A DNA stretch of 64,000 nt from Pachyseris speciosa (Eukaryota > Cnidaria > Anthozoa > Scleractinia > Pachyseridae): assembly GCA_016490735.1 (NCBI GenBank), contig JAEMWC010000133.1, positions 792,501 to 856,500 on the forward strand, written 5' to 3'. Positions within the stretch are counted from its first letter, which is position 1. Each line of letters starts with the position of its first letter. The position numbers were made by a program, and so were the translations under genes. This document shows positions 1-10,099 of the stretch, one piece after another. The notes under the pieces were generated by a model. That model did no database searches and had not been told where the DNA came from. It saw only the letters and a list, made by a program, of their open reading frames with translations.

Positions 1-55
1 AACAAAACTCTGGCAGTGACCACCCCTAGTGTCTGTCTTAATTTTATATTGATAT

Positions 56-190
56 TACGGGGGCACCCATAACTCAACTTCATTCATTGTAATTATAAGC
101 AGTCTGGTAAAGTCCCCCGGCCAGTGTTGTAATGCATTTGAATATTGCATAGAAAATGCGCAATATAAATGTGATATATTATTATCTTGC
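56..190 (+). repeat. Interspersed repeat also found at 50535-50690
   Basis: TTACGGGGGCACCCATAACT, CTTCATT.ATTGTAA, AAGCAGTCTGGTAAAGTCCC and AATGCGCAATATAAATGTGA are shared with 50545-50680. Both copies end in an ATTATTATT tract. Probably the 3' end of a retroelement; no coding part is seen. Confidence 0.75.
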
Positions 191-420
191 GTGGCAAAAA
201 TAAGCCTTTCTGTCTCCTTCTTCAGTTCACCAGTTCTTATCCTATTCCAAGAAACACCAGATAGGTCCTTCTGTCTCTCTCTTGAATTGCCCATGTAGCT
301 GCTTTCCAGACCAGTCCTCAGTTCTTTTCCTTTTCATCCTTTCCTTATATTCCTTTGGCGTTTCAATGTTATCGACATTCTTCCTCGTCCATGCAGCTTT
401 CAACAACCGTTCCTGGCTAT

Positions 421-450
421 GACTATGATTATGATTATGATTATGATTAT
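421..450 (+). repeat. TATGAT hexanucleotide microsatellite
   Basis: Five to six units of TATGAT. Nearby open frames with His-Asn or Tyr-Asp runs are translations of it and not genes. Confidence 0.9.
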
Positions 451-1859
451 TTAATGTCCCGATATATCCCACGCGGCTTCTTTTCCTTGTACCTTCGACA
501 ACGAAGTTGGACAAACCAATTTACTGAATTTCCGATTAAACTGGAACGTCAACAATCTTCTATGCCGGAAAAGTTTTTATCCAACATGGATAACGAGGTA
601 GATTTAATGAAAAGACAGCTCGAGGCAACATCGATCGAACTCTCAAATGAGTGAACCGAGGAAGATATGTCGTAGGTTAAATCCGTTCTCCAGTTGAACC
701 TGTTTTTACGTACCCAAGTTAAATTTAGTGATCCGCATTCTACCTAGGTTGAATGCGTAGTCAGATCACGAAAGTTTAGAAAGACTAAATTAAGACTAAA
801 GAGAATTTAGGATTACGTCAGGGTTCGCATAACCCTGACGTGAGTTTTGGTTATTACGTATGGTATTTATTATGACTAATGATGGAAGAGAATATCATAA
901 AAGCAACTACTAGGGAGCTGTCATCGTAGTGCAGTGGTGAAGGCACGAGTTCGAGTGTAGTAAGTGTACAAGACTATACTTTTCTTTCGTTTTCCTTGCT
1001 TCTCTGAAAATTGGTGATTTGACAGAAGAGGTTCTGACATGTTTGGGAGGAGAAAAGGGGGGTCGAACAAGGGTATATTATTGAGTGGGGTCAAGATTTC
1101 ACCCGCAAATGCCCACGCCGTTGACCAAGCCCCTATCACCAGCAATTTAATACTTCTCTCGTTCCACTTGACAGGCCATGCCGGCCCTCTGGAATAGTTT
1201 TCTAAACATCTTTTGAAAACTCTTCCACTTATTTTGTATCTTAAGTAATTAGTTTTAGAAGTACTAATAGATTTGTCATCAATTTTGAAGTACTTTTGTA
1301 TTTACTGGATACATTATATACTTTAACTATGTACAGTACGTTTTCAACTGTCTTTGAAACTTTCTCCTTCTTCAGAATATGTACAGTTTCCAGGTCCTCT
1401 AGGCATTCCTCTCTCAAAACCGAAAAGCCGAAAGTCTTTGTGCTTCTAATTAAAGTCACGCACTCCTCCATAACTTATTGTAATATTGATAATTACGTGA
1501 ATTGTATTGCTTGGCGTGACGCCAGTTAAGATCTATTACACCGTTCACAGATTTTGTCAGTTTAAGTTTAGTATTCTTGAACCAATGTAGTCCGTGATAT
1601 TACTGGCGTAACTACTTCTTGGTATGTTTTGGCCAGTAGCCCAAAGGTATTAACAGTAGTTGCATGAATTCAGTTGTGTGCCGTGACACAGATTTTCTAA
1701 GTACTTGTTTACAGTTTTCTTTAAAACACTGCCTGTAGAAAGTGAAGTAATCCTCTTTCTGTTGGTAGTCCGGGATGATAAAGCGCTACTTTACATCGGA
1801 GAGTCACGTCGAATGTTACTTGTGACCGTTGATACGGCTCGCAACGTTGCGTGACACGT

Positions 1860-4800
1860 CTACCTAAACCTCCTCCTGGCAAAGGTCGCCACATCATCAC
1901 CGCTGTTCTCACTGTTCGTTTCTTCGTCGAATGGAACAAAATGGTCTCCACTTTCGATGCCACTGTCCTTTTCTTCGTCTCCGCTTTGTTCTCTCTCGTC
2001 ATCATCCTTGGTAAGAGTCATAATGGACCCCTTGAAAGGAATAAAGTCCGTTTTGTGTTCAACTCCCTCAATGATCGGATACCGTTTGCTATTCCCAGAC
2101 CCTTCGCCTTTCACATCGCCATTGCCATCATCCTCGTGGTCTCCGCTTTGTTCTTTCTCGTCATCATCCTTGGTAAAAGGCAGAAAAACCTCCTTCATTT
2201 TAACACCTTTATTTTCTTCCTTGTGGAACTCCTCAAAAGAAATAAAGTCCGTTTTGTGTTCAACTCCCTCGATGATCGGATACCGTTTGTTGTTCCCAGA
2301 CCCTTCGCCTTTCACATCGCGATCGTCGTCATCCTCGTCATCCCCAGACCCCGAGCCGCTGAGCTCTAAAGCGAGGCGGGCTTGGTATTCTATTATAAAT
2401 AAGAATAGAACACAAACTAGTGAGCAAAAAAAAGTGAGATATACACCATTTAAAAAATTTGTGTGTATTCCTTGCTCGTAATATAAAACAAGTTCTCTAA
2501 ACAAACCGTATGAGGAACAACCGAAAAATGTATTTCGAACTATACAATAGCTCATTTTACAGATGAGAGCGGGGCAGTTTCAGGAAATGACAACCCAAGA
2601 TTGTCTCCTTCTTTGCGTTCTACAGACTCACAACTCCAGCAAGATAGCTTTTCTTTATATAGATCCATGAAAGGCCAGTCACTATTCTCATTCATGGTCA
2701 TGCTGTGAAATTCCCGGAGTGCGTGAATTACGTAACTCTGTTTGTAAATAAAGCAAGAAATAGTCTCGTGCAGTCTCTCTCTAAAAACCGATACGTAAAA
2801 ACCGATACGTAAGCCGGTAAGTTGGGGAGAATATTGTACCCTCCCTCCTCCCCTTCGGCGACGTGTCACACCTACGGTGCTTACGCACGCTCCTTGCCTC
2901 GGTCACAATCTTTTCCCATAACTTAATCACGCAAGACAATGGGGCCGTTTATACGAGAGAAAATAAGACGAGGCTTACCCTGGCCACGGCTTACATAAGA
3001 CGCGAACACCCCGTATAAATGGCACAAAATCTACGTTCACGGCTTTCTCAAGCTGCGGCTTATCCTGGCCTAGGCGTTTTTGCTCGTATAAATAGTTCTT
3101 TTCGCGTATTATGTAAGCCGCGGCCAGAGTAAGCCACGGCATATTTCCTCTCGTATAAACAGCCCTATTGAGTGAGAATGTTGTGCCAATCTGAGCGGAT
3201 GTCAAGAGCCTAAACCTATAGATGGTTAGATTTCGCGAATTTCGCCAAACATAAAGAGTAAAAAACAGTTTACGAGAAAGAAAAGCAATTGAGTTAGACC
3301 AGTACAATGAGAAGCGCTTTAGATCGAGAAAAAAACGTGGGTTATTACCTTTGTTGCAATTTGTAACGTCGCACATCAGGTTACCATTGAAGCAAGAGCT
3401 GAAAGAACAAACGATTGAAATCGTGTTATAGTAGAGTAATTTTAAATAGTCTCGTACAGTCTCTCTCTGTAAAAAAAGATACTTTGCTCTGTGATTGGTC
3501 AGCAAAACTAGCGCCACTTTCTCAACCAATGAGAAGCAAATTCAAAAGCAATCATGACTTGCACGCGGGTATCAATTTTCCCGCGCTTGGCGCCGGCTAC
3601 ATGTAATTGCTTCGAATTCTGACTGGTTCACTGCGCTGTTTGCATCTGTTATGACACTCAGGTTGTTTACCATTCACATGGGAAAACCGGTTGGTCGACC
3701 GTTGCAGTAAATAGTACGCATCAAACACCCAAATGAAAATTTCCATGAGACGCGCGTGTTTCATTTACTCAAACATTCCCAACCGTCGGGTTTACACAGC
3801 GATCGAAGCCGAAAGCACTGGAACTGGTAGAAATGAGCAAATGGAACGCTTATTTCCGTTTAGAAATTTTGGACTACCTTTCAAGAAATCCTGTTTTCCC
3901 CGGAAATTTTCCGTTTGGGAAGACCAAAATAGGCTTTCCATTTACATTCCAACCGAAATTTCCGGATTTTTTTGGTAAATGGTAAACAACCTTAGTCAAA
4001 AGGCGCTCTACCTATAACCAAACCCAGTCACTCACCATAGTTTGCAGCCAAGCGGAATCCTCTCTCCATCATTTAACACCATCCCGTGATAATAGCATCC
4101 TGTAGGAACAAAAAAAGCAAATCAAAATGAACGGCGGTAAGTGAGGTTGCAGAAATTCTTCCTTTAACACTCTTCTGTTAATACACTTCCCTCAAATGGA
4201 GAAGTTAGACACAGTTAACCATTCTGCCATCATTTAACTAACACCTTACCTAGTTCTTCGGTGATTTCGGGATTCACAATCTCTAGCTCGGGATTCCCGA
4301 TGCTCTCTGTTGAAAAACAAAAATACCATTTGAATTTGGTAACAAGAGGGTATCAGGAGAAGTCTGTTGTGAAAAAAAAAATAGTTGTCAGATTACGAAC
4401 TTTGTAAAGCTTAAACGAACTTTCCAAAAATCTTAAGACCTTACATATGTTTACAGTTATTCAGAACTGACCAGAATCATTAACTCGTTCAGTCATGCTA
4501 AGACAGTCTCAATTCAGTACTCTCGTTTCTCCAATCGGTGCGATATTGTATTCAAAAGACTGAGCAATCCAGAGGAGGCCAGGGAATAATAGGACGTGGG
4601 TATAAAAGAGGACCAGACTCCCCGTTTTCTAGATGATGCTTTCTGCTTTTGCTCTTGTGGGGTATTTTGTCTTGACATTGCACTGGCGTTTCTTTGCTCC
4701 CAAGAAAATGAACGCATTGAGAATGCTGCCAGATTAAAAAACCAAACCTTGTTATGTAAGTTGAAAGACAATGGAATCACAACAGATTTCCAAATTGGTT

Positions 4801-4953
4801 ACATTAGCACTACATAACAAGGGATTTACACAGACCTGCCACGGACTTATCGTCAATCCAGTCAATAACTGAGGAAAATAAAACGCAATAAGCATTAGTT
4901 ATCACGTTTGCCAGTTGGTATTGATTACAATCAGACCATAAGAGTACCATGAA

Positions 4954-4997
<44 letters not shown>

Positions 4998-5447
4998 AGG
5001 GATTGAAACACGAAAATTTGGTTTATCAACGGAGTTGAAAATGTAAATTGACCACCGTACAGGGATTCGATTAGCTGACGTTTTGAGCGTTAGCCCTTCG
5101 TCGGAGCGAATCGAGGAATTGTGGGTTGTGTATGGTTTATATACAGAAAATGGAGCTACGCTATTGGTGGTAAAATGGTAACGTGAAAAACAGGCCTTTC
5201 CCTACATCAAGGTACCACGGAAAGCCGTAAAAATCTCGAGCAAAAACTGATCTTTCAAATTGGCACTCTTAATCCCCACGGTATCAACGAGCGCTTTTCA
5301 TTCAATTAATTTATTCCTGTTTTTCACGTTACCATGTTACCACCAATAGCGTAGCTCCATTTTCTGTATATAAACCATACACAACCCACAATTCCTCGAT
5401 TCGCTCCAACGAAGGGCTAACGCTCGAAACGTCAGCTAATCGAATCC

Positions 5448-5478
<31 letters not shown>

Positions 5479-8400
5479 CGTTGACAAACCAAATTTTCAT
5501 AAGAGTACCGTGCCAACATCACAGTACAATCTCAGTTTAAGAGCCGACTTGCCGATAAGAGTACCATGCCAACATCACAGTACAATCTCAGTTTAAGAGC
5601 CGACTTGCAGACCAAAATTTGCGATTTTCCCTACCCTATTTCAGACCTGACCTGACCAACAAGGTTGGTGTAAACATAATTTGAGAAGGGCTTTAATTTG
5701 TAACTCTTCTGTTAATGTCGTTAATGGTCTTATCGCCTAATGATGAAGAAGTAACTTCCTCTAAACAACATACTCAATTCAGGAATAAAGTGCACAAATC
5801 ATAACCTATTTCAGACTAAAATAGTTAAAATCGATACCCTATTTCAGACTAAAACGACATAAAAACCATACCCTTTGGGGCCGCATATACCTGTATAGCC
5901 CATCTGAGGGAGTACCCCCCCCCCCCCCACCCTCAACCGGGAAATGACACCGAAGGAGTGCCCGGAAAGTTGCCTTCTGGTGTATTTTATTCATCACCAA
6001 GACTAAACTTTTCGTAACCTGTACAATGTATTCCGTTTTCTGTCATTGTAGGTTCGTAATGCGTGCATACTTAGTTGGGATGCAGTAGGCTGCGAAAAAT
6101 GGCGCGAAATTTATGGCGCGTAGTATCGCGTGCGCCCGGCAAGTATCGGTTGTGGAAAATCTCGTCGTTACCTGCTTCTGAGGGAACAGGGTCCATGCAA
6201 ACGTACGAACACCCGTCAAAACAGCACATTTGGTTTCCAACACAGTAGTCATCGTCCAAGCAAGAGTCTTTACACTTCTCTGTCACTTCAATGATATATG
6301 GCGGTGGACAAGTCTCCTCGTATAACGACCTCTTCTTGATTTTATGACGCTAGAAAATAAACGTAATTATTATTGGCAACAATGTTTAACATAAGGAATT
6401 TAAGGGGTAGAGATTCTCGATGGTGCATGCATTTATTACCTTAATTTCAGAATGGACGTTTATCAACGGCACACCTTACGATGAAAGAGAACAGGATCAG
6501 TTAATCTTGTTCTTCCATCCCGCAGAAGATGAGATAGAGAGGGGGAAATTGGAATGAAATCAACTTTATCTTGCCCTTACTGGGGTTTTAAGTTTCCCGT
6601 GTGCTGCTTACGCAGGCCGCATTAATTATTCTAAAAACAACTATTTGACAATCGGTTTTAAAATTTGCACTTTTACCTCTAGAACTGTGTTTACGGCACC
6701 GTTTTACTCGATGGTGCTGACTCGATGGTTCTGTATTTCAGTTAGAGTTCACGTCTGCTATTAGCCCATCTGTTTGTCCTATAATGTATTTTCTTCACAA
6801 AAGACAAGGTGGCGGATGAACAATTTCCAGCATTTTAATGATGTTTTCTTTTCCTCCTAGTTCTGTTTATCCAGCGGTCATGTTTGTTTTCTTTTTAAGT
6901 AAGACAAGTTGTGGAACAACAACTTATAACCGGAAAACTCTTTAATGCTTCCGGGCTAAAAAAAATTGGGGAGGAGGAGGGTTGGGGGTGACATAATGAG
7001 GTTTCGAAACGAAGATATAAATCAAGACCGGCTCTGTTGTTCTTTTTTATCTGAGTATTATTACAATTAATTCCTGTAAACATTGTACAGTGAATGTCCT
7101 CTTTCGTCAGCTAATATAAATTTCTCTTATATTTTTAACAGAGCCATAGATTGAAGATTTATAGGCAAGGCACAGTCGGCACCTTTCAGCAATATGAAAC
7201 CTTTTCGAGAAATGACATGAACAGCACTTGCTACCAAAAACTACAACACCTTTAGTTTTTTTAACTTGTTTTCCACTTCGTAATAATTATAGCGCAATAT
7301 GAGAAACAAATTCACAATAACGAAAATGACTGTCAGGAAATTTGCTGTTACCAAAGGTGTGGTTATGCTGGAACTAATCTTTCTCGGCAGTTGTCGTGAA
7401 AAAGGAAAGTTTATCCCTAAAGGAACCTACGAAAAAGGAACAAGCACGGCTCAGAAGGCTTTGAAAGAAGACGATCACGTTTTCAGCTACATCTTGAAAC
7501 GTTTAGCTGGGATAAAATGTCGATGGCTGTGCTTTTCGTTAATTAAGTTGATGAGCTTAAGATACTCTTTAAAATAATTAGATTTCTACGAATAATCCCG
7601 TAACAATACACAATTTTTATCTGACTTTCCCATATGGTTTAAATAGCCAAGCATTCCATCAGTGACAGTTCCATTATATTAAATCTTTTTAGTTACATCA
7701 TAATAAGTTCTAATTCGGTGTTTTATGGTACACAGCACAGAAAAAGCACTAAAAGCAGTAATGGGCGGTTAAGTTCTGCTGCAAGAACGGCTTCGAAAAA
7801 TCGAGAAAGTATCATGTTTTTACAAAACCAGATGTTTCATCACAACGAAAAAATTACTCAGCGATTCCGGAGAATTTTGTGGCAAAACACATGCGCATCC
7901 TACAGAAGGGGCCGGGCTTGCGTAAGAAGTGATCCAGCGAAAAACTGTCTTGTTCCATTGCGCTGGGAGTTTTCGTCCTCTAACGCGCTTTTGCAATCAT
8001 GTACAACTTTGACCTTTTCGCAAGCTGGATGTGAGTGTTTTTGATGTCGTGATCTGCACGCGAATGCCAGATAACATCTTGAATTCTCTAACTGGCATAT
8101 CACCGCCTAAATTAAGTGTTGACTAGTCGGCTTTTTAAATAGCAGTGAGCAGAATTTTCGCGTCTTTTAGGTTCCGGGCTCGGTCCATATCACAGTTATG
8201 TTTTGAATTTGGCAACTACATCTGAACTAAACTTCTGCCATTTTGTCTTACACCCCTGTGGCAGGCCAGTGCGACATGTTTATAACACGTGTGTCACCAA
8301 CTGCGAGTTCTCTATCTTGCAAAAACAGAACTTCATTTTACTGTGTCAGTAAATTCTCTGCCCAGAGTTACATGTTACAACGCATCAAATTTCAACGATT

Positions 8401-9510
8401 GTGTTAAAATGCTTGTTCAAAGAAACCGCAAAAGCGATTGCCCACTTAGCACATGGTTTTAGGAACGTACACAACTGGGACATGAATTAAAACTATTAGG
8501 GAGAACTTAGTTTGTTAACAATGAAATGGTATATAGAAAATGAACAAAACTATCTTTCACCCTTTATTTCTGCAGTTCCTACAAAACAGACCACGAAGGT
8601 ACCGCTAAATGCCATCAAAAACTTTCACGACGTCAAGACTGAAATTTCCGCGTAAGTTGTGAACATCGCTTCGTTTTCCTACCAAACAGTACATTTATCG
8701 CTCAATATATAACCCTGGTGACGCGCGAAAATTGAACGTACCTCAAAAGTCGATATTTTCAGAATGTTTCATGCTGCACGTACTTTAACAGCTTTAAGGG
8801 AAGCTTAACATGTCGAGAGCCGATGAATCGGTAACGGAGCTTTCCCTTTTAATACGAGTTCATTATTCGGTTCCCCACTGTGTAAGTACCCCCATAAATT
8901 CGCTAATATTGGGACAAATTGTTGATCTGGATGTCTATACTGACAAGTAATCCCCGTTAATCGAGTTAATTTTGTTATACGCCTAGTTACACAACTGTTT
9001 CGACATTTGCTTGGGCAACAGGAACTCGCTAGAGATTTTGTCCTCTTAAGGTGATGATGGCAGAAATGCCTGTTTTGAAAATATAGCTGCCATTTTAGTA
9101 GAATTTGCTGTATTTCTCCCGGTCTTCTTCGCGTCCTTCTTCGCGTGTGACAAACAATCGCAAACTGATAATGCGTAGGATACGCTCTTATTTTCATTTG
9201 CGCAATTCTTCGAAAAGCCGTTTAAGAAAACGGACAAGGTCAAAAATGCCAACTTCCCCCCGGACTGAAAAGGATGCCTTGAATGTTACTCGTACACTAC
9301 ACTTAGTTGTACTTAAATACTTATACTTTATTGACCAGTGATCTGCCATTTAACTGCTTTGAAAACCTTCCGACGATTGTTACAAATATAACGTTTAACA
9401 GAAAATGCGCTTACCTTCAAGGATCCAACGCTTCTCGACTCGCCAACAGGCAAAAGAGCGCAAACTGCTGCTAACAAAGCAATGAATATCAGTCGTGTTC
9501 CAAGCTCCAT
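1860..9510 (-). CDS. Secreted WAP-VWC protein with acidic Ser-Gly-rich tail (WFDC1/ps20-like N-terminal half)
   Basis: Seven exons read on the minus strand: 9510-9415, 6349-6172, 4868-4836, 4306-4250, 4099-4036, 3398-3349 and 2389-1860, giving 335 residues. Every junction has AG/GT borders and a matching phase. Residues 1-25 are a signal peptide (MELGTRLIFIALLAAVCALL). Residues 46-83 hold the eight cysteines of a WAP core, including the adjacent pair C74-C75. The next residues, DPVPSEAVIDWIDD, resemble the segment after the WAP domain of vertebrate WFDC1/ps20. Residues 123-157 form a VWC-like pattern (C, G, DGE, then CxxCxCxxGxxxC and a last C). Residues 160-335 are acidic, with about ten Ser-Gly pairs and a repeated block around GEGSGN-KRYPIIEGVEHKTDF. 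WAP and VWC modules are extracellular, so a secreted matrix or signalling-modulator role is inferred. Least certain is the last exon: an acceptor giving start 2416 is also in phase, and a missed small exon in 2390-3348 is possible. Confidence 0.75.
3478..3650 (+). repeat. Short interspersed repeat with CCAAT-type motifs
   Basis: GCTCTGTGATTGGTCAGCAA, CAACCAATGAGAAGCAA, CTTGCACGCGGGTATC, TTCCCGCGCTTGGCGCCGG and ACATGTAATTGCTTCG are shared, in inverted orientation, with 37935-38185. Both ends carry ATTGGT or CCAAT strings. Non-coding. It overlaps no exon of the WAP-VWC gene. Confidence 0.75.
3660..3997. mobile_element. MITE with AGGTTGTTTACCATT terminal inverted repeats
   Basis: The left end AGGTTGTTTACCATTCACAT matches, inverted, the right end AAATGGTAAACAACCT. 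The interior is rich in GGAAATTT/AAATTTCC strings. Related sequence occurs at 23375-23465 and at 31690-31790 (AAATCCGGAAATTCC.GTTGGGATGTGAATGG). Confidence 0.75.
5015..5500. mobile_element. Foldback of inverted element ends with degenerate ribozyme-like motifs
   Basis: The arms 5015-5195 and 5315-5500 are near-perfect inverted copies (GGTGGTAAAATGGTAACGTG facing CACGTTACCATGTTACCACC; GGTTGTGTATGGTTTATATA facing its complement). Near the outer end of each arm is GATTCGCTCC(G/A)ACGAAGG, then GCTAACGCTCGAAACGTCAG, a hammerhead-like order with the first box degenerate (CCGACGA or CCAACGA). It lies in intron 2 of the WAP-VWC gene, just upstream of exon 3. Confidence 0.7.
5499..5610 (+). repeat. 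Two tandem copies of a 56-base unit
   Basis: ATAAGAGTACCGTGCCAACA at 5499 recurs at 5555 with one change (ACCATGCC), and the whole 56-base unit through GAGCCGACTTGC is repeated. It abuts the right end of the foldback at 5015-5500. A trace of the same string (ATAAGAGTACCATG) is on the left side near 4939. Confidence 0.85.
5605..5935 (+). repeat. Interspersed repeat with CCCTATTTCAGAC blocks and a terminal C-run
   Basis: Contains GCGATTTTCCCTACCCTATTTCAGACCTGACC, CTATTTCAGACTAAAA blocks, ACCATACCCTTTGGGGCCGC and a terminal GGGAGTACCCCCCC. The same blocks in the same order occur at 31930-32325. Non-coding; class unknown. Confidence 0.75.
6071..6349 (-). CDS. Possible short WAP-only isoform (exon 2 read-through)
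   Basis: If the donor at 6171/6172 (CAG, then GTAACG) is not used, the WAP exon stays open into the intron and stops at TAA at 6071-6073. Joined in phase to the signal-peptide exon 9510-9415, this gives a 124-residue secreted single-WAP protein with a basic tail ending RSLLHPN. An AATAAA signal on the minus strand at 5986-5991 sits about 80 bases past the stop, as expected for intronic polyadenylation. The long form is preferred because the downstream VWC exons match in phase. Whether both exist is not decidable from the sequence. Confidence 0.35.
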   Translation of the reverse strand, partial: RHKIKKRSLYEETCPPPYIIEVTEKCKDSCLDDDYCVGNQMCCFDGCSYVCMDPVPSEAGNDEIFHNRYLPGARDTTRHKFRAIFRSLLHPN

Positions 9511-9655
9511 ATTCTTTGGCCTCGGAGAGATATCGCCAACACGCGCGAGACGTCGAACAAGATGAGAATCAACACCAGAAACCGCAGATGTAAACCTTGA
9601 AATGACCAAAAGATATTATTTTCTTTCAATGCAGAGGCTAATTGTCAAATACTGA

Positions 9656-9663
9656 TATTTATA
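9656..9663 (-). promoter_or_regulatory. TATA-like box upstream of the WAP-VWC gene
   Basis: TATAAATA reads on the minus strand about 145 bases before the start codon at 9510. A start site roughly 30 bases downstream would give a 5' UTR of about 115 bases. It is the only TATA-like string I noticed just upstream of the gene; the call is positional. Confidence 0.3.
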
Positions 9664-10099
9664 TCTCCCAGTCGATAACTAGCCGTGCAATTACAATTAT
9701 CTGATCGGAGCCTAGCCTTGTGCACGTAAGGTGGTAAGGTATGACTTACAACAAGAAAACTGCGCAATTTATAGGTCTCTGGAGGTAAGCTATGTGATCT
9801 GCTTATCGCGCCAGAATCAGCCAAAGTACCTCGTTTCAAGTTACAATAATATGATCGCGAATTCCTCCTCAGCATTTGTCTAGCCCCCTTTTCCACACAC
9901 CCCCAGCCAATGTCAACTCTGCGGGATATCGAGGTATATGGAATGACTTTTAAAGTGTTCTAAAGCAGACGTAAGAAGTATGAAAAACATTACCAAGCCT
10001 AATTTGCGCTGATGAGATTACGCAGAAGACTTTGGTTGCTTTTGAAAGATCAGATTAGCTGACAGAACTGCGGAGTGTCTGTCGATAAGTTTATCGCGT

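Larger units (their letters stand above)
10..1850. other. Non-coding stretch downstream of the WAP-VWC gene
   Basis: Apart from the repeat at 56-190 and the hexanucleotide tract, I see no gene. The open frame at 355-654 runs through the microsatellite and is not convincing. TTAGGATTACGTCAGGGTTCG and its partner near 820-845 form a small hairpin. No clear polyadenylation signal for the WAP-VWC gene was found within 500 bases of its stop. Confidence 0.5.

Noticed and set aside
920..960. tRNA-like string GTGCAGTGGTGAAGGCACGAGTTCGAG
   Set aside because: Only loose box A/B resemblance and no body or target duplication was seen.
1851..2481. Long plus-strand open frames opposite the acidic tail
   Set aside because: They are mirror images of the minus-strand Asp/Glu/Lys-rich repeat and translate to hydrophobic Ser-rich runs; the minus strand has in-phase splice sites and a domain context.
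1860..2555. Acidic protein starting at ATG 2555 as a stand-alone gene
   Set aside because: The first 55 codons are compositionally unlike the tail and look like intron. The in-phase acceptor at 2389/2390 with its pyrimidine tract explains the frame better.
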